From Saprospiraceae bacterium (GTDB lineage: Bacteria > Bacteroidota > Bacteroidia > Chitinophagales > Saprospiraceae): a stretch of DNA of 64,000 bases. The position numbers were made by a program, and so were the translations under genes. Positions within the stretch are counted from its first letter, which is position 1. Every line of letters begins with the position of its first letter. The notes beneath the pieces were generated by a model. That model made no database searches, had not been told where the DNA came from, and worked only from the letters and a program-made list of their open reading frames with translations. Shown one piece after another: positions 26,057-36,781 of this stretch. The stretch spans positions 1,582,001 through 1,646,000 of the forward strand of contig JADJOB010000002.1 of assembly GCA_016714025.1 (NCBI GenBank), given 5' to 3'.

Positions 26057-29000
26057 ATGAAAAAACTACTAACCAACTTTTATTTTTACTTACTATGCTT
26101 CTTATTCTTGAATTCAGAAGTGAAAGCAACTGAATTTGGTTCAGGTGACTGGGATGTATCCTACAATACTTGCGATGGATACATGGAAGTAAATATACTT
26201 TATTACAATAAGGATGGCGTAAATGATTGGATGGAATGGATGTATTTATATTATAAAAAATCCAATGGCGATTTCGAACAAGTACTAGCATGGGCGAATG
26301 ATGATAATTATAATATTGATGGTCATTGTTGTTCTGACAATACGGACGGCACCCCTTTCATTTATCATATAAATAGTCCAACGACCTGGACGTATTTCTA
26401 TGTTGAGTTTAGTAATAACGATCTGGTTAAAATGAAGATCCGGATTTACAATTTGCCTGCGGATTTAATGGGAACCAATGTTACTATGCGGATCAATGGT
26501 CTTTGGCATGGTGGAGGTGGTGATAATGATGTAAGTATTTCAAATTGGGAAAAAACTGCTGCAACCACTTCGATCAATGCACCGACTGCACTGTCTGCAT
26601 CTTTTGATGATTATTGCGAGAAGGTCAGGGTAGCTTGGACAAATCCTGCAAGTAATCCTTGCCCAAGTGGAGATTGGAGAGTTTATGTTTATAGGAATAA
26701 TAACTTTTTAGGAGATGGTGGAAAAAATGGATACTATGATGATTTTACTGCGGTTAAAGGAGTGACCTATTCTTATAAAGTAAGAGCGCTGTTTCAACCA
26801 AATAATTATATAGATAATTACTCTGGATATACCGATCCGCCAGTTGACGGAAGGGTGATAGGACCATTAGCTCCTCCAACAAATGTTTCAGCCTCAACTG
26901 ACCGATGCGATGGAAAAATTTTAGTGCAATGGCAATGGCCCGGATCGAATCCTGTTAATTTTCAATTAGAACGAAGTACTGCGCCAAATTCCGGATTCAG
27001 TATATTATCCAGTACAATTGATGGAGGAAGCAGATCCTATTTAGATGCTGCGGTAACTGCTAATCAAAATTATTACTATAGACTGATAGCAAAAAATACC
27101 TGTGGTGATTGGTCTACTACCTATTCAGGAACAATCAGTCCGCCAGGTAATGCCGCTGGGATTCCTAATGAACCAACCGGAGTAACCGCAATGGCAGACA
27201 CAAACAAAATAAAAGTCAATTGGGTTGATAATTCGACTAATGAATCTGGATTTATTTTGGAGCGAACCTTTACCGGCGGAGGTGCTGCATTGTTGATAGA
27301 AGTCCCGGCCAATACCACCATGTACACAGATTTAGATGTCAACTTGTGTGTAACTTATAAATATAAAATTAAGGCAAAATCAGCTTGCTACCCAAGTGGC
27401 AATGGAACTAAGTTTGCATCTGCTATGTTAACCCCAATGCTTGAGCAAACTTATGGGGCTAACGCGTTGCAAGCTTCCAAAGGATATTTTACAGATAAAA
27501 TTCAATTGGAATGGACGAATGGAAATGAAAATATTATTAATAAGCATAAAATTTATAGAAGAATTCTGGGAAGCCTGGATTCGTTTTCGTTATTGGCATC
27601 TGAAAATAGTGGTTCAAACATTTATGTAGATCAATTTTCAGAAGCAGGTGTATTGTATGAATACCGCATTCAAGCTGAAGGTTTGTGTGAAGCAACCACA
27701 GTGTATTCCAATACTTCTGAATCCATTGGATTTCGTACTAAAACAGGAACTGTTACCGGGCAAGTCACGTACTCGGGTGGCATTGCTGTAAAAGACGTTA
27801 AAATTTCTTCTGAAAATACATCTGGTAATAACGGGAAGAGTCTATTATTTTCAGGTGGTAATTTAGTAATACAGAATAGTCCAACACTTAATCTTGGATC
27901 TGATTTAATTTTGGAAACCTGGATCAGGCCCACATCTTATGCAGCGAATTTTACAGTTTTTGAAAAAGTAAATTGCTTCAGTTTAAAATTTATTCAAGCA
28001 TCCAATCAATATCGATTGGTAATTTATGAAAGTCCAGCAACCAGTTCAACTTTAAATATTCCAAGTTCAAATATTCCAATAAATAATTACAGCCATATTT
28101 TAGCTCAGGTGACCAATGATAGCCTGCAAATATTTGTCAATGGGGTTCGTAAGGCATCTCAAGCCGTTCCTGCTAGTTTTTTACCAACTGTTGATATCAA
28201 TGAAACCAGTAACAACCTAACCATTGGGAATGGTTTGATGGGGAATTTGGATGAACTCCGAATCTGGAATATGTCAAAGACAAAGCAAAAGATAGCACAG
28301 GATTTTGCCCGAATCATTTCAGGAGGTGAGCCCGGACTTGCACTTTATTTAAGAATGAATGAAGGCATTGGAACCTGGGCATATGATGGATCAAAAAATG
28401 GAAATTTATTTAATAAAAACCATGCTATTTTTTCTGGTTCTGTTTCCTGGTCAAATACAGTTCCGACAACATCACAATTAAGCTCTGCAGGATATACAGA
28501 TGCATCGGGTAATTATGCCATCGTGATCCCTTACAATAATGCCGGTGAAGTATTTGTATTAACTCCCAGTTATCTAACGCATGAATTTAATCCTTCCACT
28601 ACGGCATTATTTATAGGAGATGGCGCTTCAGTGCACAACAATATAAACTTTACAGATAAATCTTCATTTAGAGTTCAAGGAACTTTAAATTATCTAAATA
28701 CAACTTGTGGGGTAGGAGATGCATTCATTAAAATAGATGGGGATTTACTCATTGTAAATGGAACCGCAGCAAAAACAGATCCAACCGGAGCATTTGATGT
28801 TCAGGTACCTATTGGTGAACATTTTATTCAGGCGGAACAACCGGGACATGTTTATTCCATTAATAGATTTCCAGCAACTGGAAAATATAATTTTCAGGAT
28901 GATCTGGCAGGTATCAGTTTCGTGGATTCAACTTTAATAAAAGTGGTAGGCCGTGTAGTTGGGGGATTGCGTGAAGCGTCCAAAATTCCAGGACTTGGAA

Positions 29001-32000
29001 AATCAAAAAACAACATTGGAATTGCAAAAATAATTTTAACTTCTCAGCAAGGAGGTGGATGCTCAAAGGATACCATAATTACAGACCCACTTACGGGTGA
29101 GTTTGTAACATTTATTCCTCCATTAAAATATATACCCAGTGTTCAAATTATCAATAACCCTTCTATAAATTTTGGTGTATTAAGTTTATTGGATCTTTCG
29201 GGTACACCCATACTTACCACAAAGTATGATACCGTGTTTAATACACAAGGTGGGGTAGTAAGTGTTGATTCGATTCAATTTCACAAGCAGCTTGATTATA
29301 TCTATCGGGTGAATCCGGAAATTGCAGTGTATGATAAGGACGGTTTAAGTCCATTTATTGGGGATTCAGTATATACGCACACCAACAATGTAACCATGGT
29401 TACTACGACCCGCAATTTGCGTACAGATCCATTTCGTTGGCCTGTTTTTCATCAGGGAGATGAAAATTTCCAATACAGATGTTTGATCAAAGTGTACGAA
29501 TCTTATACCAACTTTGATATGTTACCAAATAAAATTGACAGTGTGCCAACCACGGACGGAACACTTAAATTTGATAATGAATTGTCTCATCTACCTAAAG
29601 TTGAATTGGATTTATCTGAAGTGAATACTTTAGATAGTTTAAAAACTTTGATCTATTCTTTTAAACCAGGCATACCCAATTTTATTGAAAATTTATCCAT
29701 TCCTGAATACAGTTATACGCGAAAATTTGAAATAAATTTAATTACCAGTGGGGGTACTTCAATTCCATGGTTACCGGTTCCAGTTGGAATGATTCCTACA
29801 GGTGGAGATGCAACGTTTCATGGTTATTTATTAGGAACACAATCGAATGGTGCTCAGTTTGTGACCTTTGGGCCTCAAGTTCCTGAATACATTTTGAGAG
29901 ATCCTCCAGGGTCTGCAAGTACAGCAACACGATCTATTGGAACAACTAAATCTGAAATGACCTCCTGGAAATGGAATTTAGGTGCAGCGGTTCATACTAA
30001 AGATTATATCTATGTTGGAGCAAAATTTACTGCAGGATTTGGAGTATTGTTGGAAACAGATGTTGAATCCAATGTATCTGCAGGATTTAAAGCAGAAATT
30101 GGAGGAGGAAATAATGGTACACAATCTGTGGTTACGACGAATACCCGTGAATGGTCAACCTATGGAGGAACTGTAATTTCACCTGGAGCTAATAGTGATT
30201 TGTATATAGGCAAATCAAAAAATCTGCAATTTGGAGTTGCAGAAGAATTGGCAATTATTCCGGACGGACTTTGCACAGATGTACAATGTATTGGTGGTGG
30301 TTCTTCTCAACCTGGTGGTGCATTTTCTTTTGCTAAAAAATACGGATTGTCTGTAGTCCCAGGCGGTTACCAGACACAATTTATTTTTAATGAATACGAT
30401 ATTAAAAATTTCACCATTCCAAATTTGCAAGTCTTGCGCAATTTAATGCTGCAAACCAATCCTAAATATTTAAGTAAATTACCAATTGGTGATGCGAATT
30501 ATGGAAAAAATAATGATGACAAATCATTTGGAGTAATGGCTTCTACCCAAACTCCTTTTACTGGAGATTTTGCAGATTTGGATGGTCCAAGTTACAAGTA
30601 CAATGCGATCAATATGATTGATAGTTTGGGTGGAGATTCTGTGAGATTGATCAATAATCAAATACGTTTATGGACTGAAGCCATTCGATTGAATGAATGG
30701 GAGAAAGTCAATATAAAAAACCAAACTGCAATTGACAGTTTAAAACAAATTGAACTAGATAATCTGGATGAAGAATACAAAGATGTTAAGGCAGCCTATT
30801 ATTCATTGATCGTTGCAAATGGATTAGGAGGCATTGTGATCGCATATGGATTGATTGCCATTCCGGTTCCAGGAACCGCATTTGCAGGATATGCAACCTT
30901 TGCGATCACTACGGGTACAGGAATAGCGCTGGCAGAAATTTTTGAGGAATTTGAAACATATCTGGCATTAAAACAACGGATAGAAGATAAGTTTGCAAGT
31001 TTAGGTTCTCCTACTAATTATACTTTAACTGGGGGTACATCCATCACATCATCCATGAGTCACCAAACAGCAAGTTCATACACTCAATCTGTTGAATATG
31101 CTACAACAGCCAATTTATTGTTGGAAGTAAAAGGAAAAATCAGCAACAACGGAGTTGGTTTTGAAAAAGGTATTGAAATGAAATTTACAAGTGGCAGAGA
31201 CTGGACACATGATGAAGATAGTTCAGAAACTGTAACTTATAAATTGGATGATCCGGATATCGGAGATTATTATTCTGTAGATGTATTTCCATCTATTTTA
31301 GGATGGGGTCCTATTTTCAAAAATAAAGCTGGAGGTGCCACTTCTTGTCCGCATGAGCCTGAAACAAAAACAATTTATTACAATCCAGGGACCATCATAA
31401 GTGAAAGAACTTTACAGATTGACAAGCCCTCCATCAGTGCCAGTCCAACCATTCAAACCAATATTCCGGTGGATGAACCAGCCGTATTTAATCTTACATT
31501 AGGCAATGAATCAGAGATTGGTTTTATAAATGGATTTACGGTGGACGTGGTAGGAGCTACCAATCCATTTGGTGCCATCGTAGCCATTGAAGGATTTCCT
31601 TCTCAAAATGTGATTATCCCAGGCGGTACTTCAATAAACAAAGTTCTTACTATTAGAAAAGGACCTGGAGCAGTTTATGACTATGACAATATTTTAGTTA
31701 CCATTCATTCACAATGCCAATATACAGGGGGTGCTGGATTTAATACGGATATTGTAGATTCTGTTTATCTATCTGCTCACTTTTTACCATCTTGTTCAAA
31801 AACAAGTCTGGCGTATCCTGAAGATCAATGGGTGTTAAATAAGTCATTCCATGATACCATGCCGGTTGCAATTGTAGATTATAACATCAACTTCTTTGAT
31901 CTTGAAAATTTGCGATTTGATTATAAACCATCCAGTTCACCAAATTGGATTGGATTGGAAACATTTTATAAGGATACAACAGGATTAGGAGATCCAAATG

Positions 32001-35000
32001 CAAAACCCATTCCGCAAAATCAACCATTTACTTTGTATGACTGGGATGTAGCACAATTGCCGGATGGAGATTACGATCTGCGGGTTGTTTCAAATTGTGC
32101 ACTCGCGGAAAAAGTTTCTGAAACACATTCAGGAGTAATTGATCGGATTAATCCGCATGCATTTGGTGCGCCATCTCCTGCAGATGGCATCTTATCACCC
32201 AATGATGAAATTTCGATCAAGTTTAATGAACCGGTAAACCTGGGAGCCATCAATCCGGCGTTTAATTTTGATATTCGAGGAGTAATAAATGGAACTGATG
32301 TAGATCATACGACCTCTTTGTATTTTGATGGAATCAATGATTGTCTTTCGATCTTAGGAGGAGTTCCTTTAGATTCAAGAGACTTTACCATAGAGTTATC
32401 GATCAAACGGGATGGATTAGGACAACAGGTGATCCTTTCTCAAGGGGTAGATGGTAACGAGCGAATTTCACTAAGCTTTGATGCCAATAATAAATTGGTT
32501 TTTACTATCAACAACACTACAGTCACTTCGACAACTGCATTTACGGATACCAAGTGGCATTATATAGCTTTGAGTTACAATTTTAAAAATGAGACGGCTA
32601 CCATGTATCTGGCAGATGATATGACTACAGCAACTGTTATCAACAACGGTGCTACGAGCATTTTACCCGATTATATCGGTTCATCCCCAATGATCATTGG
32701 TAAAAATAGTGTAACAAACAATCAATTTTTTAAAGGCAACATTCATGAACTTCGTATTTGGAGTACACCGAGAAGTTTAGCACAATTCTCGTTATACAAA
32801 TCAAAATTGCTTACGGGAACAGAAGCAGGCTTGTTATTTAATTGGAGAATGGATGAAGCAAGTGGAACTACAGCAGTTGAACATTTGAAACGCCGGGATG
32901 CAACGATCATAGGGCCAACCTGGCAAATAAGTCCAAATGGTTTTGCCTGCGATTTTACACCAGCAAATGCCCATTTAAAATTGAATACAGGAAATATTGC
33001 AATCACGGATGAAATGGATTGTACGCTAGAGTTTTGGTTTAAATCAAATCAAGCGGGTGCAGCCACTTTATTTTCAAATGGTACCAGTACCGGATTGCAA
33101 TCAGATTCTTTGATTTCCTGGAACATTGATAAAGATGCTTCCGGAATCATACACATCAAGCACAATGGATTGGATTTTGTTGCTACTACTAAAAATTATT
33201 TTGATGGCAGTTGGCATCATTTTGCAATGGTCTTGCAGCGTAGTGGAAATTTATCAACTTTTGTTGATGGAGAATTTGAATTAGCAACACAAGCAATTAA
33301 TTTCAGGCAATTGAGTGGTGCTAATATGTATTTGGCCGCAAGAGGTTATACCATAGCACAAACTGAAACCATTGGAAATTATTTTAAAGGCCAATTGGAT
33401 GAATTCAGATTTTGGAATTTGGCCCGTACTACCGAGCAAATAAAACGCGATAAGCAAAACCGCATGAAAGGCGATGAATTGGGTTTGGAGTTGTATTTAC
33501 CATTTGAAGCCTATTCATTGGATCCAACGGGTATTCCTTTGTTGACTCAAACTTTTATTGATCAGGCAACGGTCAAGCATTTAGTTTCACCACAAAATGG
33601 AGCTTCCTTAAATGGAATGACACCTACTATCAAAATTCAACGTCCTGTTCAAAAAATTGCATTTACTTATTCAGTTAATAATGATCAGATTATATTAACG
33701 CCAACAACTTCTCCGGAAATTATTGAAAACGTAACGCTGGATATTACTGTGGAAGGCATCCAGGATTTACATGGTAACGTAATGGAGTCGCCAGTAACCT
33801 GGATTGCATACATTGACAAAAATCAAGTCGTATGGCAAGACCAACTATTAAAGTTTACCATTACAAAAGGAGAAAATTTGGATTTTGCATCTGCTATTTT
33901 CAACAGGGGGGGATCAGTTAAGAAATTTGATATTGTGGATATACCGGCCTGGTTGACCGTTTCACCAACTTCAGGTACCATCAATCCAAACAGTTCATTG
34001 CCGATAACATTCAAAATTGATCCATTGATTAATTTAGGACAATACAATGTAAACGTGAGTTTATTGACAGATTTTAATTACAAGGAAAAACTAGCCATTG
34101 ATTTAAAAGTAAATGCAAAAGAACCGGATTGGAAATTTGATCCTTCCGGCTTTGAACACAACATGAGTATCATTGGACAGTTAAAAATTAATGGTATATT
34201 TTCTGTAGATGTCAATGATAAATTAGTTGTGTATGTAGGTCAACAAATTCGTGGCCTGGCAAATGTTGAATATGTACCACAAATTGATGGGTATCGAGTT
34301 TTTATGAATATTTATAGCAATGCAACGACCGGTGAGGCCTTATCTTTTAGAGTGTGGGATGCAAGTGGTGGACGCATTTACTCAGACGTCACGGTGATCC
34401 CAGCAAACCTGACATTTGAAGTGAATACTTTAGTTGGGACTTTAATTGATCCTAAAATATTTGCAACAGGAGCTAATGTTTCTTACGAAATTCCAATTAA
34501 GAAGGGATGGAATTGGCTAAGTTTCTTTTTAACCAATCCAATACCAACTGATTTAAATGCAATTCTTGCTTCGGTTGCTATGACTGGAGATCAAATTAAA
34601 AACCGTGATGCATTTGCTAATTACAACGGGACGCTTTGGACGGGCTCATTGGTTTCAGGTGGAACGCCATATGGTATCCGACCGGAGTCTATGTATAAAT
34701 TGTTTAAATCGGTTTCTGATACATTGATATTAAAAGGCACCGTTACCAATCCGACTTTAAAATTAATTAGTTTGTCAAATGGTTGGACCTGGGTTGGCTT
34801 TATTTCGATCCGACAGCAATCCGTTACACAAGCACTTGGAAATCTAAATCCATCACTTGCTGATATCATCAAAAGCAAAACCAGTTTTGCAGTTTACAAT
34901 GGTCCTGCTTTAGGTTGGGTGGGAAGTTTAAAAACCATGATTCCTGGTGAAGGGTATATGTACAAATCGACTGGAGCAAAGTCATTCTATTTTCCTTTAG

Positions 35001-35680
35001 CAGGTATGTTTGAAAACCTGACAGATCTAACAGTCCGCACTGGAGAAGAAGCCTATTGGGAAGTTGACCACAGTGCTTATTTTTCAAACATGACAGTTAT
35101 TTCAGAAGCCATCAATCCATGTACCGAATCATTTAAATCGGGTCAATACGGCATTGGATTTAAAGATGTAAAAGGAAATTGGAGAGGCAAGGCTCCGTTC
35201 GAGCAATTGTATGATAAAGATTATGGATTTATAACCATTGCAGGAGATCAGGACGAATCATTGGATGCGTATTTGATAGACAAGAAAACGGATGTCAGTT
35301 ATAAATTGGATGTGAAACTTCCATTCAAGGCAAATGATGCCTTAGGCAGTATCGATTTTCCTTATCTGATAGAAATACCAAAAGCAATTTGTGAAAAATT
35401 ATCGACTGAAGAAAACAAGGAACGATTCATTGTTTATCCGCATGTTTTTGATGATTTAATCAATATGGAATACAATGCAACAAATGAAGATCCAGCAGCA
35501 ATTATTAAAATCAGCAATCTTCAAGGGAAGGTGTTGTTAGTAAAACAAATTGAATTGAACAGAGGATATAATCATAAGCAAATTGATTTATCAAAATTGG
35601 ATTTAGTTCCTTCAGGTTATATTTTCGAATTAATTACTGCGGATAAGCAAAAGTCGCAAGCTATATTTAAAACGCATTAA
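26057..35680 (+). CDS. 3207-aa T9SS-secreted LamG/fibronectin type III protein
   Basis: A very large exported protein with a signal peptide (FYLLCFLFLNSEVKA). Domains by eye: four fibronectin type III-like repeats (about residues 173-560); a first LamG/ConA-like domain (593-800); a long central region including a helical segment with a hydrophobic hairpin (1579-1634) and Ser/Thr-rich beta-strands (about 1650-1780); an Ig-like segment (about 2040-2080); two more LamG domains (2085-2293 and 2295-2480); a BACON-like domain (about 2592-2690); a domain shared with the next gene (about 2690-2780); two related GW(N/T)W repeats (about 2815-2985); and a T9SS sorting domain to the end. It is probably a surface or matrix protein that binds carbohydrate or protein. 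The next gene begins 8 nt later and is likely co-transcribed. Confidence 0.85.
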   Translation: MKKLLTNFYFYLLCFLFLNSEVKATEFGSGDWDVSYNTCDGYMEVNILYYNKDGVNDWMEWMYLYYKKSNGDFEQVLAWANDDNYNIDGHCCSDNTDGTPFIYHINSPTTWTYFYVEFSNNDLVKMKIRIYNLPADLMGTNVTMRINGLWHGGGGDNDVSISNWEKTAATTSINAPTALSASFDDYCEKVRVAWTNPASNPCPSGDWRVYVYRNNNFLGDGGKNGYYDDFTAVKGVTYSYKVRALFQPNNYIDNYSGYTDPPVDGRVIGPLAPPTNVSASTDRCDGKILVQWQWPGSNPVNFQLERSTAPNSGFSILSSTIDGGSRSYLDAAVTANQNYYYRLIAKNTCGDWSTTYSGTISPPGNAAGIPNEPTGVTAMADTNKIKVNWVDNSTNESGFILERTFTGGGAALLIEVPANTTMYTDLDVNLCVTYKYKIKAKSACYPSGNGTKFASAMLTPMLEQTYGANALQASKGYFTDKIQLEWTNGNENIINKHKIYRRILGSLDSFSLLASENSGSNIYVDQFSEAGVLYEYRIQAEGLCEATTVYSNTSESIGFRTKTGTVTGQVTYSGGIAVKDVKISSENTSGNNGKSLLFSGGNLVIQNSPTLNLGSDLILETWIRPTSYAANFTVFEKVNCFSLKFIQASNQYRLVIYESPATSSTLNIPSSNIPINNYSHILAQVTNDSLQIFVNGVRKASQAVPASFLPTVDINETSNNLTIGNGLMGNLDELRIWNMSKTKQKIAQDFARIISGGEPGLALYLRMNEGIGTWAYDGSKNGNLFNKNHAIFSGSVSWSNTVPTTSQLSSAGYTDASGNYAIVIPYNNAGEVFVLTPSYLTHEFNPSTTALFIGDGASVHNNINFTDKSSFRVQGTLNYLNTTCGVGDAFIKIDGDLLIVNGTAAKTDPTGAFDVQVPIGEHFIQAEQPGHVYSINRFPATGKYNFQDDLAGISFVDSTLIKVVGRVVGGLREASKIPGLGKSKNNIGIAKIILTSQQGGGCSKDTIITDPLTGEFVTFIPPLKYIPSVQIINNPSINFGVLSLLDLSGTPILTTKYDTVFNTQGGVVSVDSIQFHKQLDYIYRVNPEIAVYDKDGLSPFIGDSVYTHTNNVTMVTTTRNLRTDPFRWPVFHQGDENFQYRCLIKVYESYTNFDMLPNKIDSVPTTDGTLKFDNELSHLPKVELDLSEVNTLDSLKTLIYSFKPGIPNFIENLSIPEYSYTRKFEINLITSGGTSIPWLPVPVGMIPTGGDATFHGYLLGTQSNGAQFVTFGPQVPEYILRDPPGSASTATRSIGTTKSEMTSWKWNLGAAVHTKDYIYVGAKFTAGFGVLLETDVESNVSAGFKAEIGGGNNGTQSVVTTNTREWSTYGGTVISPGANSDLYIGKSKNLQFGVAEELAIIPDGLCTDVQCIGGGSSQPGGAFSFAKKYGLSVVPGGYQTQFIFNEYDIKNFTIPNLQVLRNLMLQTNPKYLSKLPIGDANYGKNNDDKSFGVMASTQTPFTGDFADLDGPSYKYNAINMIDSLGGDSVRLINNQIRLWTEAIRLNEWEKVNIKNQTAIDSLKQIELDNLDEEYKDVKAAYYSLIVANGLGGIVIAYGLIAIPVPGTAFAGYATFAITTGTGIALAEIFEEFETYLALKQRIEDKFASLGSPTNYTLTGGTSITSSMSHQTASSYTQSVEYATTANLLLEVKGKISNNGVGFEKGIEMKFTSGRDWTHDEDSSETVTYKLDDPDIGDYYSVDVFPSILGWGPIFKNKAGGATSCPHEPETKTIYYNPGTIISERTLQIDKPSISASPTIQTNIPVDEPAVFNLTLGNESEIGFINGFTVDVVGATNPFGAIVAIEGFPSQNVIIPGGTSINKVLTIRKGPGAVYDYDNILVTIHSQCQYTGGAGFNTDIVDSVYLSAHFLPSCSKTSLAYPEDQWVLNKSFHDTMPVAIVDYNINFFDLENLRFDYKPSSSPNWIGLETFYKDTTGLGDPNAKPIPQNQPFTLYDWDVAQLPDGDYDLRVVSNCALAEKVSETHSGVIDRINPHAFGAPSPADGILSPNDEISIKFNEPVNLGAINPAFNFDIRGVINGTDVDHTTSLYFDGINDCLSILGGVPLDSRDFTIELSIKRDGLGQQVILSQGVDGNERISLSFDANNKLVFTINNTTVTSTTAFTDTKWHYIALSYNFKNETATMYLADDMTTATVINNGATSILPDYIGSSPMIIGKNSVTNNQFFKGNIHELRIWSTPRSLAQFSLYKSKLLTGTEAGLLFNWRMDEASGTTAVEHLKRRDATIIGPTWQISPNGFACDFTPANAHLKLNTGNIAITDEMDCTLEFWFKSNQAGAATLFSNGTSTGLQSDSLISWNIDKDASGIIHIKHNGLDFVATTKNYFDGSWHHFAMVLQRSGNLSTFVDGEFELATQAINFRQLSGANMYLAARGYTIAQTETIGNYFKGQLDEFRFWNLARTTEQIKRDKQNRMKGDELGLELYLPFEAYSLDPTGIPLLTQTFIDQATVKHLVSPQNGASLNGMTPTIKIQRPVQKIAFTYSVNNDQIILTPTTSPEIIENVTLDITVEGIQDLHGNVMESPVTWIAYIDKNQVVWQDQLLKFTITKGENLDFASAIFNRGGSVKKFDIVDIPAWLTVSPTSGTINPNSSLPITFKIDPLINLGQYNVNVSLLTDFNYKEKLAIDLKVNAKEPDWKFDPSGFEHNMSIIGQLKINGIFSVDVNDKLVVYVGQQIRGLANVEYVPQIDGYRVFMNIYSNATTGEALSFRVWDASGGRIYSDVTVIPANLTFEVNTLVGTLIDPKIFATGANVSYEIPIKKGWNWLSFFLTNPIPTDLNAILASVAMTGDQIKNRDAFANYNGTLWTGSLVSGGTPYGIRPESMYKLFKSVSDTLILKGTVTNPTLKLISLSNGWTWVGFISIRQQSVTQALGNLNPSLADIIKSKTSFAVYNGPALGWVGSLKTMIPGEGYMYKSTGAKSFYFPLAGMFENLTDLTVRTGEEAYWEVDHSAYFSNMTVISEAINPCTESFKSGQYGIGFKDVKGNWRGKAPFEQLYDKDYGFITIAGDQDESLDAYLIDKKTDVSYKLDVKLPFKANDALGSIDFPYLIEIPKAICEKLSTEENKERFIVYPHVFDDLINMEYNATNEDPAAIIKISNLQGKVLLVKQIELNRGYNHKQIDLSKLDLVPSGYIFELITADKQKSQAIFKTH

Positions 35681-35688
35681 GCCATTGT

Positions 35689-36657
35689 ATGTTACATACA
35701 AAAATTTGGACTAAACTGTTTTTTGTGATTGCCTTAGTGGCAATCACAAAAAACAGTCAATCCCAACCAAACTGGAATTTTGATCCTGCACTGTATGAGT
35801 ATACGATGACCTTAACAGGTGTAGCTGTAATTGAGTGCATGGAATCTATAGATGAAAATGATTTGGTAGCTGCATTTATTGGAGGCGAATTACGAGGAGT
35901 GCAACGATTTGATGGATTATTAAACAATCGGAATTACGCTTATATGGTTATATACGACAGTATATTTACCGGAAATTCAGTAAGTTTTAAATTGTATGAT
36001 GCATCTCGAAATAAAATCATTGATGTTGCTCAAACTTTTATTTTTACAGAAAACAGCAATGTTGGAAATGACGAGCATCCCTTTGTATTTGAATCGACTG
36101 CTGAACCCTTGCAAGTTCATTTAAGTACATCGGATGTTTACAAGTTTGCAAATCCAGGCGATACAGTATGTCAATTATGGGTAAATAATAGTTTGCAAGA
36201 TACTTTGGAGGCAAGCTATCATTTTATAAATGATACATTGGGTATAGACAATAATTATTTTAAAATTCAAAATAACTACCTCGTTTTAAATGAAGTTTTA
36301 CATCAGCTAAGCCAAACTGAGTTGCATATTCATTTGGGACTTGAAACGATCAGTGGTTGTATTAAGGATTCAAGTTTCGTGTTAAATCTATCTGAGCTGG
36401 TAGCTGTAGATCCTTCAGGAGCTTTAAAAGAGGTACATGCGTATCCGAATCCAGCCGCAGATTTTATTTACTTAAGTCAAATACCGGATCATTCGAACCT
36501 ATTACTCTATGACCCATTGAGGAATACCTATACAAGGCTAGAAATGGATTTAAGCAATGGGATTGCTGTGGGTCATTTAAGTAGCCAGATTTATTATTTG
36601 TTGATTCAAACTGCCAACGTTCAGAAATGGATCCGCTTTGCTTTAATTAGAAACTAA
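35689..36657 (+). CDS. T9SS-secreted protein sharing a domain with its upstream neighbour
   Basis: A 322-aa exported protein with a signal peptide (LFFVIALVAITKNSQSQ). Its first mature domain (PNWNFDPALYEYTMTLTG, then DENDLVAAFIGGELRGVQ and VSFKLYDASRNKI) aligns in order with the domain near residue 2690 of the preceding 3207-aa protein (PDWKFDPSGFEHNMSIIG, VNDKLVVYVGQQIRGLA, LSFRVWDASGGRI). A cadherin-like middle (LSTSDVYKFANPGD onward) precedes a C-terminal sorting-like domain starting at HAYPNPAADFIYLS. It lies 8 nt downstream of the giant gene, so an operon is likely. Function is unknown. Confidence 0.83.
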   Translation: MLHTKIWTKLFFVIALVAITKNSQSQPNWNFDPALYEYTMTLTGVAVIECMESIDENDLVAAFIGGELRGVQRFDGLLNNRNYAYMVIYDSIFTGNSVSFKLYDASRNKIIDVAQTFIFTENSNVGNDEHPFVFESTAEPLQVHLSTSDVYKFANPGDTVCQLWVNNSLQDTLEASYHFINDTLGIDNNYFKIQNNYLVLNEVLHQLSQTELHIHLGLETISGCIKDSSFVLNLSELVAVDPSGALKEVHAYPNPAADFIYLSQIPDHSNLLLYDPLRNTYTRLEMDLSNGIAVGHLSSQIYYLLIQTANVQKWIRFALIRN

Positions 36658-36679
36658 TTCAGTTTATTGCAGTATCAGA

Positions 36680-36694
36680 TTTTTTTTTTTTTTT
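36680..36694 (+). repeat. 15-base T homopolymer upstream of the HYR-repeat gene
   Basis: Fifteen T residues run uninterrupted 23 nt after the previous stop and 87 nt before the next start. A weak stem (AATTAG/CTAATT) lies just upstream, so the tract could be the tail of a poor terminator. Tracts of this length are also prone to slippage. Confidence 0.75.
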
Positions 36695-36781
36695 GGAATG
36701 GCATTTATGTAAAATATCTTTGGAAGGTTAAAGTTTTTTAAAATTCCAAATAATTTTTTAATTTGCATTAAATATTCTGTT

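Noticed and set aside
25803..26060. Possible 85-aa gene before the 3207-aa protein
   Set aside because: No family features, no promoter match, and it overlaps the start of the large gene by 4 nt; best explained as chance in a long spacer.
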